Assembly (NCBI GenBank): GCA_020073145.1 | Contig: JAIQFS010000001.1 | Span: 124,001-188,000 of the forward strand | Direction of reading: 5' to 3' | DNA from: Terriglobia bacterium | Lineage (GTDB): Bacteria > Acidobacteriota > Terriglobia > Bryobacterales > Bryobacteraceae | DNA: 64,000 nt | Shown: positions 50,578 through 59,602 of the stretch, in pieces | Layout: every line of letters starts with the position of its first letter | How positions within the stretch are numbered: the first letter of the stretch is position 1 | The notes under the pieces: model-generated | Told to the model about the DNA's origin: nothing | Database searches by the model: none | Seen by the model: only the letters and a program-made list of their open reading frames with translations | Made by a program: the position numbers and the translations under genes

Positions 50578-51204
50578 CTACACCACCGCCGGAGTCTCGA
50601 ACTTCCGGCTCGTCTCGTCATACGCCGTCACCGTGCCGGAACCGATGTGATACACCCAGCCGTGCAGCGCCAGACCGCCTTCTTCCAGCCGCGCCTGTAC
50701 CGACGGATGCGAGCGCAGGTTCCTCAGTTGCGCCACCACGTTCTGTTCCGTTAACGCCAGCAGAAACCCGGGACTCGGCTGCGGTTCGCGGTGCTCCACG
50801 TTCGCGTACCGGAGCCATGCCGTTACGTTGGGATACGCGCCCAGCGCTTCGGGGTTGAGCGCGCCTTTCATAACCCCGCAATCGGTATGGCCGCACACGA
50901 TCACTTCCGGCACGCGCAGGACGCCCACGGCATACTCGATGGTGGCCGATACGCCGCCGATCGCATCCGGGTAGGGCGGCACGATGTTGCCGATCACGCG
51001 GCAGATGAATAGTTCACCCGGCTTGGTTTGGGTGAGCAGGCATGGGTCGATGCGGGAATCCGCGCAGGTGATGAACAGAGCTTCCGGCCGCTGGCCGAGC
51101 GCCAGCTTTTCGAAAAGTTCCTGATGCTGCGGATAAACGTCCTTCTGGAATCGGGAGATGCCCCCCAGCAGTTTCTCGACAGGCACCCTTCCAAGGTACA
51201 GCAC
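50578..51204 (-). CDS. Beta-class carbonic anhydrase
   Basis: In this 208-residue protein the zinc ligands are Cys47 and Asp49-Arg51 in 'CADSR' (the Asp/Arg dyad), and His106 and Cys109 in 'CGHTDCG'. 'VIGNIVPPY' and 'ATIEYAVGVL' are also conserved. It interconverts CO2 and bicarbonate in the cytoplasm. The start is GTG at 51204 or GTG at 51186; neither has a clear ribosome-binding site. It converges with the propeller gene. Confidence 0.92.
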   Translation of the reverse strand: MLYLGRVPVEKLLGGISRFQKDVYPQHQELFEKLALGQRPEALFITCADSRIDPCLLTQTKPGELFICRVIGNIVPPYPDAIGGVSATIEYAVGVLRVPEVIVCGHTDCGVMKGALNPEALGAYPNVTAWLRYANVEHREPQPSPGFLLALTEQNVVAQLRNLRSHPSVQARLEEGGLALHGWVYHIGSGTVTAYDETSRKFETPAVV

Positions 51205-51268
51205 GCGCGCTCGTTTGACTCAAGCGGGCCGTCTCTGATAGCGTCGAAATCCGGGGAGGGATCGTACG

Positions 51269-52585
51269 ATGTGCTGTTGTGGGCGAGGGCCGGTCGCGTG
51301 GGCGCTTCTCGCTGCGAGTGCGGGCGGCCTTGCGGCCCAGAGCCAGAACGCCGCGAAACCCCCGGCGTCCGTGGTTGCCGGCATCCCGGTCAACTATGAC
51401 GAGGCGCGAGTCGGGACCTACACGCTGCCCGACGCGCTGCGGATGGCCGACGGCACACCGGTCCGCGACTCCAAGACTTGGGAAACGAAGCGGCGTCCGG
51501 AGATCCTGAGGCTCTTCGAAGAGAACCAATTTGGCCGGAGTCCGGGCCGCCCCGCTGGCATGAGTTTCGACGTCTTCGACCGCGGAACGCCGGCGTTGAA
51601 CGGAACCGCGCTGCGCCGCCAGGTGACCCTCTATTTTTCGCCAGATAAAAACGGCCCCCAGATGGATCTGTTGATCTATCTGCCGGCCGGCGCCTCGAAG
51701 GCCGTGCCGCTGCTGCTCAATCTGAGCTTCAGCGCCAACTCCAGCACGGTGGACGACCCCGGGATCCGGCCCGGCACGGTCTGGGGCCGCGACCACAAGA
51801 GAGTTCCCGCGGCCAGCGGCCCGAATTTCGGAAAGCTCAACGTGGCTCCATTTCTGGCCCATGGGATTGGCGTGGCCACGGTGTACTACGGCGACATCGA
51901 CCCTGATTTTGCGGGCGGCATCCCGAACGGAGTTCGCGCTTTGTATCTCAAACCCGGGCAGACGGAACCGGCTCCCGACGAGTGGGGCGCCATCGCGGCC
52001 TGGGCCTGGGGGCTCAGCCGCGCCATGGATTATCTGGAAACCGACCCCGGGGTCGATGCCAAGCGCGTCGCGATTGAAGGCGTTTCGCGCCTGGGCAAGA
52101 CGGTGCTCTGGGCCGGCGCGCGCGACAGCCGGTTCGCGGCTGTGATCGCCAGTTGTTCCGGTGAAGGAGGCGCGGCGCTCAGCCGCCGCAACTATGGCGA
52201 GACCATCGCCCACTTGACGGCGCCCTCCCGATACCCCTACCAGTTCGCGGCCAACTACCAGAAGTTCGCCGCCCGTCCCGACCAGATGCCTGTGGATGCG
52301 AACCTGCTCGTGGCCTTGATTGCGCCGCGGCCGCTTCTGTTGCAGACCGGCAATCAGGATTTCTGGTCCGATCCCAAAGGAGAATTTCTGGCTGCGGTCG
52401 CCGCCGGTCCGGTGTACCGCCTGTTCGGAAAGCAGGACCTGGGCACCGACCAATGGCCGGCGGCGGGAGAACCGATCCTGCACACGATGGGCTATCTGAT
52501 GCACGCCGGCGGGCACGGGACGATTCCCTCCGACTGGGATACGTTCTTGAAGTTCGCCGAGATGCATCTGCAGCCCGGCCGCTAG
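51269..52585 (+). CDS. CE15 glucuronoyl esterase-like secreted hydrolase
   Basis: This 438-residue protein has a signal peptide (1-23) and the CE15 nucleophile motif GVSRLGK (Ser in G-x-S-R-x-G-K, about residue 272). The acidic residue is in 'SCSGEGG', and the catalytic His in 'MHAGGHG' near the end. CE15 enzymes cleave the ester between lignin alcohols and glucuronic acid of xylan. GGGAGGG eight bases upstream supports the ATG. It fits the plant-wall degrading profile of the window (GH51, tannase-like). Confidence 0.88.
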   Translation: MCCCGRGPVAWALLAASAGGLAAQSQNAAKPPASVVAGIPVNYDEARVGTYTLPDALRMADGTPVRDSKTWETKRRPEILRLFEENQFGRSPGRPAGMSFDVFDRGTPALNGTALRRQVTLYFSPDKNGPQMDLLIYLPAGASKAVPLLLNLSFSANSSTVDDPGIRPGTVWGRDHKRVPAASGPNFGKLNVAPFLAHGIGVATVYYGDIDPDFAGGIPNGVRALYLKPGQTEPAPDEWGAIAAWAWGLSRAMDYLETDPGVDAKRVAIEGVSRLGKTVLWAGARDSRFAAVIASCSGEGGAALSRRNYGETIAHLTAPSRYPYQFAANYQKFAARPDQMPVDANLLVALIAPRPLLLQTGNQDFWSDPKGEFLAAVAAGPVYRLFGKQDLGTDQWPAAGEPILHTMGYLMHAGGHGTIPSDWDTFLKFAEMHLQPGR

Positions 52586-52669
52586 CCGCGCTCCGCCGAT
52601 TGACTCCTGCCTCTGGATTCTGTTACGGTGCAACGCAATCGGACGAGTCAACTGGAACGAGGAGCAACC

Positions 52670-53683
52670 ATGAAAAAACGGATTCTAGCCATCATCCCAG
52701 CGGGACTTCTGCTGGCCTCAAGCGCCGTGGCGGAGGGCAACTGCGATCGCGCGTGTCTCGAAGGTTTCGTCGATCGGTACCTCGACGCCATGGTGGCCCA
52801 CAATCCGAAAGCGGTGCCCCTGGCTCCCAACGTCCGGTTCACCGAGAACGGCCAGCGCCTGGTCATTCCCGATGCTCTCTGGAACTCGATGGAGAGTAAA
52901 GGCAGCTATCGCCTGTTCGTCAGCGATCCCGAGACCGGCCAAGTCGCCTTCATCGGGACCATCAAGGAACAAGGCCGCGCACCCGGCCAGGGCGTCGCCG
53001 GAGCCATCGCCCTCCGCCTGAAAGTAGTCGATCAGCGGATCACCGAAGCCGAACAACTGGTGGTGCGCACCGAGCGCACGGCGCAAAACCTCGAGAAGCT
53101 GGGGAAACCCAATCCCCTTTTCCTGGAAGACATCCCGCCCGCGGAACGCATGTCTCGCGCGGACCTCATCAAAACCGCCAACCTGTACTTCTCGGGAATG
53201 GAAAAGAACGACGGCAAAGGCGTGTATCCCTTCACCGACGATTGCAACCGCATCGAAAACGGCAGCCAGACGACCAACGCGCCGGCGCCGCCCGGCCAGG
53301 CCAGGCCCGACCCGAAAACCTCCACGAACTACTCCGCCCAGTGGAGCTGCAAGGAACAGTTCGAATCCGGCCTGCTCCACTTTGTGTGGCGGATCCGCGA
53401 TCGCCGCTTTGTGGCGGTCGATCCGGAGCGCGGCCTGGTCTTCGCCTTTGGCTTCTTCGACCACGCGCTCGGCAAGGACCGCACGTTCCAGACGCCCGAA
53501 GGCCGCACCGTCACCGGAGGTCCGTCGCAGCCATGGACCTGGGAGATCGCTGAAATGTTCAAAGTCGAAAAGGGCAAGCTGCGCCAGATTGAAGCCATCC
53601 TCGACCGCGCGCCGTACGGCATGATCTCGGGTTGGAGCAACTGGGAAGACGGCATGTCCAGCCGGGCCCGCGACGTCAAGTAG
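52670..53683 (+). CDS. Secreted SnoaL-like protein (DUF8021-like), unknown function
   Basis: The 337-residue product has a signal peptide (1-21). It then has two SnoaL/NTF2-like halves: 'CLEGFVDRYLDAMVAHNPKAV' and 'FTENGQRL' (about 30-150), and 'MSRADLIKTANLYFSGMEKN' with 'DDCNRIENG' (about 170-330). Paired cysteines in both halves suggest disulphides. NTF2-like folds bind small hydrophobic ligands, but the role here is unknown. GAGGAGC precedes the ATG at 52670, and a TTGACT box (52600-52605) lies 17 bp before a weak TTACGG. It overlaps convergent wecB by 8 bp. Confidence 0.75.
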   Translation: MKKRILAIIPAGLLLASSAVAEGNCDRACLEGFVDRYLDAMVAHNPKAVPLAPNVRFTENGQRLVIPDALWNSMESKGSYRLFVSDPETGQVAFIGTIKEQGRAPGQGVAGAIALRLKVVDQRITEAEQLVVRTERTAQNLEKLGKPNPLFLEDIPPAERMSRADLIKTANLYFSGMEKNDGKGVYPFTDDCNRIENGSQTTNAPAPPGQARPDPKTSTNYSAQWSCKEQFESGLLHFVWRIRDRRFVAVDPERGLVFAFGFFDHALGKDRTFQTPEGRTVTGGPSQPWTWEIAEMFKVEKGKLRQIEAILDRAPYGMISGWSNWEDGMSSRARDVK

Positions 53684-54830
53684 CCGGAGTCCGCCGGAAA
53701 TGAGTTTCTAGCGTGTCGGCAATCCGGCGCGAGGCTTGGCCGTCGCCGTACGGATTGTGGACGCGCGTCATGCGCGCGTACTCCGCTTCGTCGTCAAGCA
53801 GCCGGGTGGCCTCGGTTACGATCCGGTCTTCGTCAGTGCCCACCAGCTTCACCGTGCCGGCCTCCACGGCCTCCGGCCGTTCGGTCTTGTTGCGTAAGAC
53901 CAGAACCGGTTTCCCCAGTGACGGAGCCTCCTCCTGAATCCCCCCGGAGTCGGTGATCAGAAACCACGCGCGGCGCATCAGGTCGACAAACGGTACGTAA
54001 GCAAGCGGCTCGATCAGATGGATGCGAGGCCGGTTGCCGAGCAGTTCACGAGCGGGCCCCGTGACGTTGGGATTCGGATGGACAGGATAGATCACCTCAA
54101 CGTCCGGCCGCTCGGCCAGGCGCGCGAGCGCACGCATCTCGCCCGCAAACGCGGGTCCGAAATTCTCGCGCCGATGCCCCGTTACCACGATCAGCCGCCG
54201 CGACCGATCGAGCATCGGCCAATCGCCGGCCGGGAGAGCGCCGGATGCCAGCGCGTCGCGCACCTGCAACACTGCGTCGATCCCGGTATTGCCCGTGACG
54301 TGAATCCGGTCGCGGGGCATCCCTTCCGCCACCAGGTTGGCGGCGGCGGCGGTGGTAGGTGCAAAGTGTAAAGCGGCCAGGCGGCCGGTCACCACCCGGT
54401 TCAACTCCTCCGGGAAAGGCTGGCTCAGGTCTCCGGTACGCAGCCCGGCCTCCACATGGCCTACCGGAATACCGCAATAAAAGGCAGCGAGCGATGCGGC
54501 CAGCGTGGTGGTGGTGTCGCCCTGCACCAGAACCATGTCGGGAGTTTCCTCGGCCAGCACCGGATCCAGCCCTTCCAGGATCCGGGCCGTCAGCGCGGAT
54601 AAGGTCTGGCCGGGGCGCATCAGATCCAGATCCCGGTCGGGGACGACTTGGAAAACGTCCAGAACCTGATCGAGCAGGCCGCGGTGCTGGGCGGTCACGC
54701 AGATCCGGACACTGAATCGGCCGGGGCGCGCGCGCAGTTCCCGGACAACCGGACAAAGCTTGATGGCTTCCGGGCGCGTGCCGAAGACGAGCAGAATGCG
54801 GATCACTGGAACGATTATAGAATCCGGCAC
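53676..54830 (-). CDS. wecB: UDP-N-acetylglucosamine 2-epimerase (non-hydrolysing)
   Basis: The 384-residue enzyme has 'FGTRPEAIKLCPVV' at the N-terminus, 'VQGDTTTTLAASLAAFYCGIPVGHVEAGLRTG' (residues about 95-125) with the catalytic acidic residues, 'VTGHRRENFG' and 'DSGGIQEEAPSLGKPVLVLR'. It converts UDP-GlcNAc to UDP-ManNAc for surface polysaccharide. GTG follows directly after the galE TAG, with no spacer, implying coupled translation. A second GTG (54806) just before the conserved block is an alternative, with TATAAT immediately upstream. Confidence 0.92.
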   Translation of the reverse strand: MPDSIIVPVIRILLVFGTRPEAIKLCPVVRELRARPGRFSVRICVTAQHRGLLDQVLDVFQVVPDRDLDLMRPGQTLSALTARILEGLDPVLAEETPDMVLVQGDTTTTLAASLAAFYCGIPVGHVEAGLRTGDLSQPFPEELNRVVTGRLAALHFAPTTAAAANLVAEGMPRDRIHVTGNTGIDAVLQVRDALASGALPAGDWPMLDRSRRLIVVTGHRRENFGPAFAGEMRALARLAERPDVEVIYPVHPNPNVTGPARELLGNRPRIHLIEPLAYVPFVDLMRRAWFLITDSGGIQEEAPSLGKPVLVLRNKTERPEAVEAGTVKLVGTDEDRIVTEATRLLDDEAEYARMTRVHNPYGDGQASRRIADTLETHFRRTPAT

Positions 54831-55817
54831 CTATTTTGAATCGGCGGCAGGACGTCGGCGATACCATTCCCAGGCGGTTTCGACGATTTCGTCGAGCGAG
54901 GAATGCCGCGAGACCCAGCCGAGGTCCCGGCACGCCCGCGATGGGTCGGCTACCAACACGGGAGCGTCTCCGGCGCGGCGCGGGCTCTGCTGGAGCGGAA
55001 CCTTTCGCCCGGTCACGCGCTCCACCACCGCGATCACTTCCCGGACCGAATGGCCTTGTCCCGTACCCAGATTGAAGGCGCCGCTGGACCCGCCCTGGCC
55101 CAACCGTTCCAGCGCTTTCAGGTGTGCGGCGGCCAGATCCGTCACGTGGATGTAGTCACGCACGGCCGTGCCGTCGGGCGTTTCGTAGTCGTTCCCAAAA
55201 ACCTGCAGGGCCGGCAGGTCCTCGTGTGCCGCCGCGATCGCCAGCGGAATCAGGTGAGTCTCGGGGTGGTGGAGTTCTCCGGTCTCGCCGTCCGCGTCAG
55301 CACCGGCTGCATTGAAATAGCGCAGCGCCGACCACTCCAGACCGTAGGCCTTTCCATACCAGCTGAGCAGCCGCTCCACCATGAGCTTCGACTCCCCGTA
55401 GGGATTCACCGGAATCTGCGGGTGATCCTCGCCGATCAGGGGTTGCTGGGGATTACCGTAAACCGCGGCCGTCGACGAAAAGACGATCCTGCCGACGCCG
55501 CTCTCCCGCATGGCATCCAACAGATTCATCGTGTTGACGACGTTGTTCCGGAAGTATTTAGCGGGGGCGCTCACGGACTCTCCGACCGCAATGAAGGCCG
55601 CAAAGTGGATGACCGCGCCAATCGGATAGTCCTGAAAAATCCGCCGCAGCCCCGCACTGTCGGCCAGGTCCATTTCAACCAGCGGGCCCCAGCGCACAGC
55701 CCAGCGGTGGCCGTGACTCAAGTTGTCGAGAACGATCGGTTCGTGGCCGGCGCGGGCCAAGGCCTTGGCCGTATGACTGCCGATGTAGCCAGCACCGCCG
55801 GCGACCAGGACGCGCAT
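54831..55817 (-). CDS. galE: UDP-glucose 4-epimerase
   Basis: This 328-residue SDR-type epimerase has NAD motif GGAGYIGSHT (7-16), catalytic Tyr/Lys in 'VNPYGESK' and Ser/Thr in 'FSSTAAVYG', and 'NLGTGQGHSVREVI' near the C-terminus. It interconverts UDP-glucose and UDP-galactose. The start at 55817 is set by the canonical N-terminus; the frame is open some 790 bases upstream, but that part is antisense to the repeat-protein gene. It feeds nucleotide sugars together with wecB (abutting) and gmd nearby. Confidence 0.94.
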   Translation of the reverse strand: MRVLVAGGAGYIGSHTAKALARAGHEPIVLDNLSHGHRWAVRWGPLVEMDLADSAGLRRIFQDYPIGAVIHFAAFIAVGESVSAPAKYFRNNVVNTMNLLDAMRESGVGRIVFSSTAAVYGNPQQPLIGEDHPQIPVNPYGESKLMVERLLSWYGKAYGLEWSALRYFNAAGADADGETGELHHPETHLIPLAIAAAHEDLPALQVFGNDYETPDGTAVRDYIHVTDLAAAHLKALERLGQGGSSGAFNLGTGQGHSVREVIAVVERVTGRKVPLQQSPRRAGDAPVLVADPSRACRDLGWVSRHSSLDEIVETAWEWYRRRPAADSK

Positions 55818-56025
55818 GTGAATTATCAGTTTCCTTGATCCAGAGTCGATTTGTAAAGGGAGGAACCCGCGGGCGTCTTGTCCGGCATCGGCGGAGCGCG
55901 GCCCGGCGCACCCCGAGGGGCTGCTTCGGAGCCGTATTTGATTGACAAGGAGGGTGTTACTATTCGTTTGAAGTGCCTCAAAGACGCCATTCGAACGGTA
56001 TAGTATTCTGGGTAGAAGAGCAGCC

Positions 56026-56895
56026 ATGAGCGCGCGAAGGATCTCATTGTTGGTTGGTGCGTGCGCCTGGATAGGCTTCGGACAGCGCTCGCCAACCTCC
56101 GCCACCGACAGCCTGGCAAACTGCCTTAAGGGCCTGCCGACCTGTGATGTGTCGACGCTGACGCCCTCCCAAGTCGGTACCGTGTCCGCGGCTTTCAAAC
56201 AGCGCAACCTCAGCAATTGCACCGCTGGGATCGGTGCTTGCGATCCCACCGTACTGACGCCGGCCGAGGCCACCGCGGTGATGGCGGCGACTCGGCGGCA
56301 GAATCTGGAGAAGTGCATGCGCGGTGCGGTTGATTGCGACCCCACGATTTTGGATGCAAAGGACGCCGCGGGGGTGAGATCTTCCCGGAACCAGCGAAAT
56401 CTGAACAGCTGTTTGAACGGCACCTCCCAATGCGATCCCACGGCCTTGGATGCCAAGAGTGCCGCAGCCGTGCAGGCGGCGCGGCATGAGCGCAACCGGG
56501 GCCGGTGCTTGGGAGGACTTCCCGAGTGCGATCCTACGGCGCTGACCCCCCAGGAGGCCGTGGCGGTATCGGCCTCCGCGCGGCGGCGGAACCTCGACCG
56601 CTGCAAGGCTGGCTCCCCCCAATGCGACCCGACCGTGTTAGATTCTCAAACAACTGCCGCCATCGCGGTCACGGTGCGGCGGCGCAATTTCGAGCGGTGT
56701 TTGAACGGATTCTCCCCATGTAACCCTCTGCAACTCGATGACTCCGAACGGAAGGCGGTGGGGGCTCAGATCCTCGATCGGAATTTTAAGAGCTGCATAC
56801 AAGGGTCGCCGAATTGCGATCCAGCGCGGTTAAATGCCCCGCAGATGGCCTTAGTTGCAGATGCCTTTCGCCAAAGGAACGCAGCCCGAAGATAA
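56026..56895 (+). CDS. Secreted protein of eight 32-residue cysteine repeats, undescribed
   Basis: The 289-residue product has a short signal-like N-terminus (about 1-26) followed by eight contiguous 32-residue repeats (29-284) and a short basic tail. The consensus is NLxxCxxGxxxCDPTxL, then a seven-residue variable part, then AVxxAxxxR. All eight keep two cysteines seven residues apart and the CDP or CNP turn (the first reads CDV). With sixteen cysteines, one disulphide per repeat is likely, and each repeat looks like a two-helix hairpin, giving a solenoid. I recognise no named family. It lies between galE-wecB and gmd, so it may bind glycans or be glycosylated, which is inference. A TATAGT box (55999-56004) precedes it. 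Confidence 0.8.
   Translation: MSARRISLLVGACAWIGFGQRSPTSATDSLANCLKGLPTCDVSTLTPSQVGTVSAAFKQRNLSNCTAGIGACDPTVLTPAEATAVMAATRRQNLEKCMRGAVDCDPTILDAKDAAGVRSSRNQRNLNSCLNGTSQCDPTALDAKSAAAVQAARHERNRGRCLGGLPECDPTALTPQEAVAVSASARRRNLDRCKAGSPQCDPTVLDSQTTAAIAVTVRRRNFERCLNGFSPCNPLQLDDSERKAVGAQILDRNFKSCIQGSPNCDPARLNAPQMALVADAFRQRNAARR
56110..56877 (+). repeat. Eight tandem 96-bp coding repeats
   Basis: The repeat units begin at 56110 and recur every 96 bases without insertion or loss. They are conserved more at the protein level than in DNA: cysteine, Asp-Pro and Asn-Leu codons are kept while wobble bases differ. This indicates old, selected repeats rather than a recent expansion. Confidence 0.75.
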
Positions 56896-56926
56896 CCCCC
56901 AACGCCCAGAACGGGCAATTCGAACG

Positions 56927-57946
56927 ATGACCCCACCCCGAAAACGAGCGCTGATCACCGGCATTACGGGCCAGGACGGCAGCTATCTGGCGGAATACCT
57001 GGTGGGTCTGGGGTATGAAGTCCATGGTCTGGTACGCCGGGTGGCTTTGGAACAGCCCGAACTGCGGCTGGGACGTTTACGCAGCGTCCTCAGCCAGATT
57101 CAGATTCACCCAGCGAATCTGGACAGCTATGCCAGTATCTTCCATGTTCTGAGCCAGCAGCGCTTTGATGAATGCTATCACCTGGCCGGTCAGAGCTTTG
57201 TGGCCGAGAGCTTCGCGGACGGGTTTTCCACGATGTCCACCAACATCAATGGCACTCACTACGTGCTGGCGGCGCTGAAAGAGCTGCAACCGAAGTGCAA
57301 GTTCTATTTCGCGGGTTCGAGTGAGATGTTCGGCCGGGTTCATGAGACTCCCCAGCGGGAAACCACCCCCTTCCAGCCCCGCAGCCCCTATGGCATCAGC
57401 AAGGTAGCGGGATACCACCTGTCCGCCAACTACCGGGAGGACTTCGGCATGTTCTGCGCCAGCGGGATTCTGTTCAACCATGAGAGCCCGCGGCGCAGCT
57501 TCGAGTTCGTAACCCGAAAAATCAGCGCCGGTGTGGCCCGAATCAAGCTGGGCCTGGCCTCCGAGTTGCGGCTGGGCAACCTTGAGGCCCAGCGCGACTG
57601 GGGCCATGCCAGAGACTATGTCCGCGCCATGCACCTGATTCTGCAGCAGCCAGAACCGGACGACTACGTGGTGGCCACCGGAGAGGCCCACAGTGTCCGG
57701 GAGTTCTGTGAACTGGCGTTCGCCGAGGCGGGTCTCGATTACCGAGACTTCGTCAAGAGAGACGAGGCCGTCCATCGCCCCGCCGAGACCGACCTGCTGA
57801 TCGGGGATGCCTCCAAGGCTCGCCTCGTACTCGGTTGGCAGCCGACTGTCGGTTTTGTGGGCTTGGTCAAAGAACTGGTCCAGGCCGACTTGGAATTGCT
57901 CGCGTCCACCACCCAACAAAACCCGTCCGCGGTACACCCCGGATAA
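56927..57946 (+). CDS. gmd: GDP-mannose 4,6-dehydratase
   Basis: The 339-residue enzyme has NADP motif TGITGQDGSY (11-20), 'GSSEMFG' active-site Ser/Glu region (130-136), and catalytic Tyr155 and Lys159 in 'SPYGISK'. 'FNHESPRR' and 'RDWGHARDYVRAMHL' are conserved GMD blocks. It makes GDP-4-keto-6-deoxymannose, precursor of GDP-fucose or GDP-rhamnose. The ATG at 56927 fits family N-termini but has no clear ribosome-binding site. It lies 31 bp after the repeat-protein gene on the same strand, so the two may be cotranscribed. Confidence 0.93.
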   Translation: MTPPRKRALITGITGQDGSYLAEYLVGLGYEVHGLVRRVALEQPELRLGRLRSVLSQIQIHPANLDSYASIFHVLSQQRFDECYHLAGQSFVAESFADGFSTMSTNINGTHYVLAALKELQPKCKFYFAGSSEMFGRVHETPQRETTPFQPRSPYGISKVAGYHLSANYREDFGMFCASGILFNHESPRRSFEFVTRKISAGVARIKLGLASELRLGNLEAQRDWGHARDYVRAMHLILQQPEPDDYVVATGEAHSVREFCELAFAEAGLDYRDFVKRDEAVHRPAETDLLIGDASKARLVLGWQPTVGFVGLVKELVQADLELLASTTQQNPSAVHPG

Positions 57947-58015
57947 CGCCTGACACTCCACGCGCCGACGGCCCCGCTTGACCGCGATGCCGCGCTGCGA
58001 TACCTTCGGAGCGCT

Positions 58016-59557
58016 ATGCTCTCGCGACGTTCCTTCTCGAAGACTGTGCTCGCGGCTCCCGCGATTCTCCGCGGGCAATCCGGGCAGCTCCACGCCCGCG
58101 TCAAGATCGACACCGAGCGCACCATCGGCGACATCGACCCGAAGCTCTACGGCAATTTCATCGAGCACCTGGGCCGCTGCATTGAAGGCGGCGTGTTCGA
58201 CGAAAAGTCGCCGCTCGCGGATGCCAACGGCTACCGGCGCGATGTCCTCGACGCGGCCAAGAAGCTGGACGTGACCGTGCTGCGCTGGCCGGGCGGGAAT
58301 TTCTCCTCCAACTATCACTGGCTGGACGGCATCGGCCCGCGCGACCGGCGGCCGCCGCGCCTCGAAATGGCCTGGGGCACGGTCGAGAGCAACCGCTTTG
58401 GCACCCACGAGTTCCTGAACTATGCCGAAATGGTGGGCGCCGAGCCCTACATCTGCGCCAACCTCGGGACCGGCACCTGGGATGAGGTGCAGCAGTGGGT
58501 GGAGTATTGCAACTCGGCGGAAGACACCGCCATGACCCGTCTGCGCAAACAGAACGGCCGGCGCGACCCGTGGAAGGTGACCTACTGGGGACTCGGCAAC
58601 GAAATGGATGGCCCCTGGCAGATGGGTCATCGGACCGCCGACGACTACGGCAAGTTCGCCCTGGAAGCCGCCAAGCTCATGAAGCTGACCGATCCGAATG
58701 TGAAGCTGATCGCGGCGGGCTCCTCGAACTTCGGCAATGGGATTGACTGGACCGGCTGGAACCGCACCGTGCTGGAGTATCTGAAAAACCAGGCTGATTA
58801 TCTCTCGATCCACATGTACGTCGGCAACCCCCAGAACGATTTCGGCGATTTCCTGGCCAGCTCGATGGAGCTGAGTACGCGCATCAAGACGGTGGAGGGC
58901 ATCATCGACACCGCCATGTCGAATGTCCGCAACCGGAAAATCTATATCGCCTGGGATGAGTGGAACGTGTGGTACCGCGCCCGCGGTAATGAGGAGCGGG
59001 GCCGCCGCATTCTCGAAGAGCACTACAATCTGGAAGACGCGCTGGTGGTAGCCACGTTCCTGAACGCGTTCGTGAACCATGCCCACATCGTCAAGATGGC
59101 GAATATGGCGCAGCTGGTAAACGTCATCGCCCCCATCTTCACCAACGAAAAAGGCCTCTACTTACAGACCATTTACTACCCGCTGCAGTTGTTTGCCATG
59201 AACGCGCGCGGCAAGGCGTTGGAGCTGTTCGTCGACAGCCCGAAGTACAAGAGCCGCCGCTTCGACGACATTCCGTATCTCGACATCTCGGCGAGCTTCG
59301 ACAAGGGCACGCTGGTGATGAACGCGGTAAACCGCCACCCCGATCAGACGCTGGAGGTGGAATTCGAGCTGGAAGACAAGACGTTCGGCGGGCCGGTGGA
59401 AGCGGTCGAAGTGAACGGCCCCGACATCAAGTCGGAGAACACTTTCGATGGCAGCGCCGTGAAGCCGGCGATGCGTTCCGCCACCGCGGAAGGTAAAAAG
59501 CTCCGCTACAGTTTCGCGCCCCACTCGTACACGCAACTGGTGGCCAGGCTGGTCTAG
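58016..59557 (+). CDS. Alpha-L-arabinofuranosidase (GH51)
   Basis: In this 513-residue GH51 enzyme, acid/base Glu196 is in 'GLGNEMDG' and nucleophile Glu315 in 'AWDEWNVWY'. 'LRWPGGNFSSNYHW' is the family's conserved N-terminal block. The C-terminal beta domain spans about 385-513. A Tat-like N-terminus (SRRSFSKTVLAAPAIL) suggests export, unlike many intracellular GH51 enzymes. It releases arabinose from arabinan or arabinoxylan, and the ara operon 1.4 kb away can use the product. Confidence 0.92.
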   Translation: MLSRRSFSKTVLAAPAILRGQSGQLHARVKIDTERTIGDIDPKLYGNFIEHLGRCIEGGVFDEKSPLADANGYRRDVLDAAKKLDVTVLRWPGGNFSSNYHWLDGIGPRDRRPPRLEMAWGTVESNRFGTHEFLNYAEMVGAEPYICANLGTGTWDEVQQWVEYCNSAEDTAMTRLRKQNGRRDPWKVTYWGLGNEMDGPWQMGHRTADDYGKFALEAAKLMKLTDPNVKLIAAGSSNFGNGIDWTGWNRTVLEYLKNQADYLSIHMYVGNPQNDFGDFLASSMELSTRIKTVEGIIDTAMSNVRNRKIYIAWDEWNVWYRARGNEERGRRILEEHYNLEDALVVATFLNAFVNHAHIVKMANMAQLVNVIAPIFTNEKGLYLQTIYYPLQLFAMNARGKALELFVDSPKYKSRRFDDIPYLDISASFDKGTLVMNAVNRHPDQTLEVEFELEDKTFGGPVEAVEVNGPDIKSENTFDGSAVKPAMRSATAEGKKLRYSFAPHSYTQLVARLV

Positions 59558-59563
59558 CGCAAT

Positions 59564-59594
59564 ATGGTAGAATAGTTCCAGATTGTTCTACCAT
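59564..59594 (+). promoter_or_regulatory. Operator of the vapBC pair
   Basis: A perfect 9-bp inverted repeat, ATGGTAGAA (59564-59572) and TTCTACCAT (59586-59594) with a 13-bp spacer, ends eight bases before the antitoxin ATG and contains a TAGAAT -10-like box (59568-59573). This is the expected place for autorepression by the VapBC complex. Confidence 0.65.
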
Positions 59595-59602
59595 GGTGCC
59601 TC

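Noticed and set aside
55818-56606. Upstream continuation of the galE frame by about 263 codons
   Set aside because: The canonical galE N-terminus begins at 55817. The extension is the reverse strand of the Cys-repeat gene and only mirrors its repeats.
56110-56877. CRISPR-like regular repeats
   Set aside because: The 96-bp units are contiguous codons without spacers and encode a protein repeat.
57077-59086. A 669-codon open frame on the minus strand
   Set aside because: It lies antisense to gmd and GH51, which have complete catalytic motifs. Its translation has no domain and is rich in residues typical of GC-driven shadow frames.
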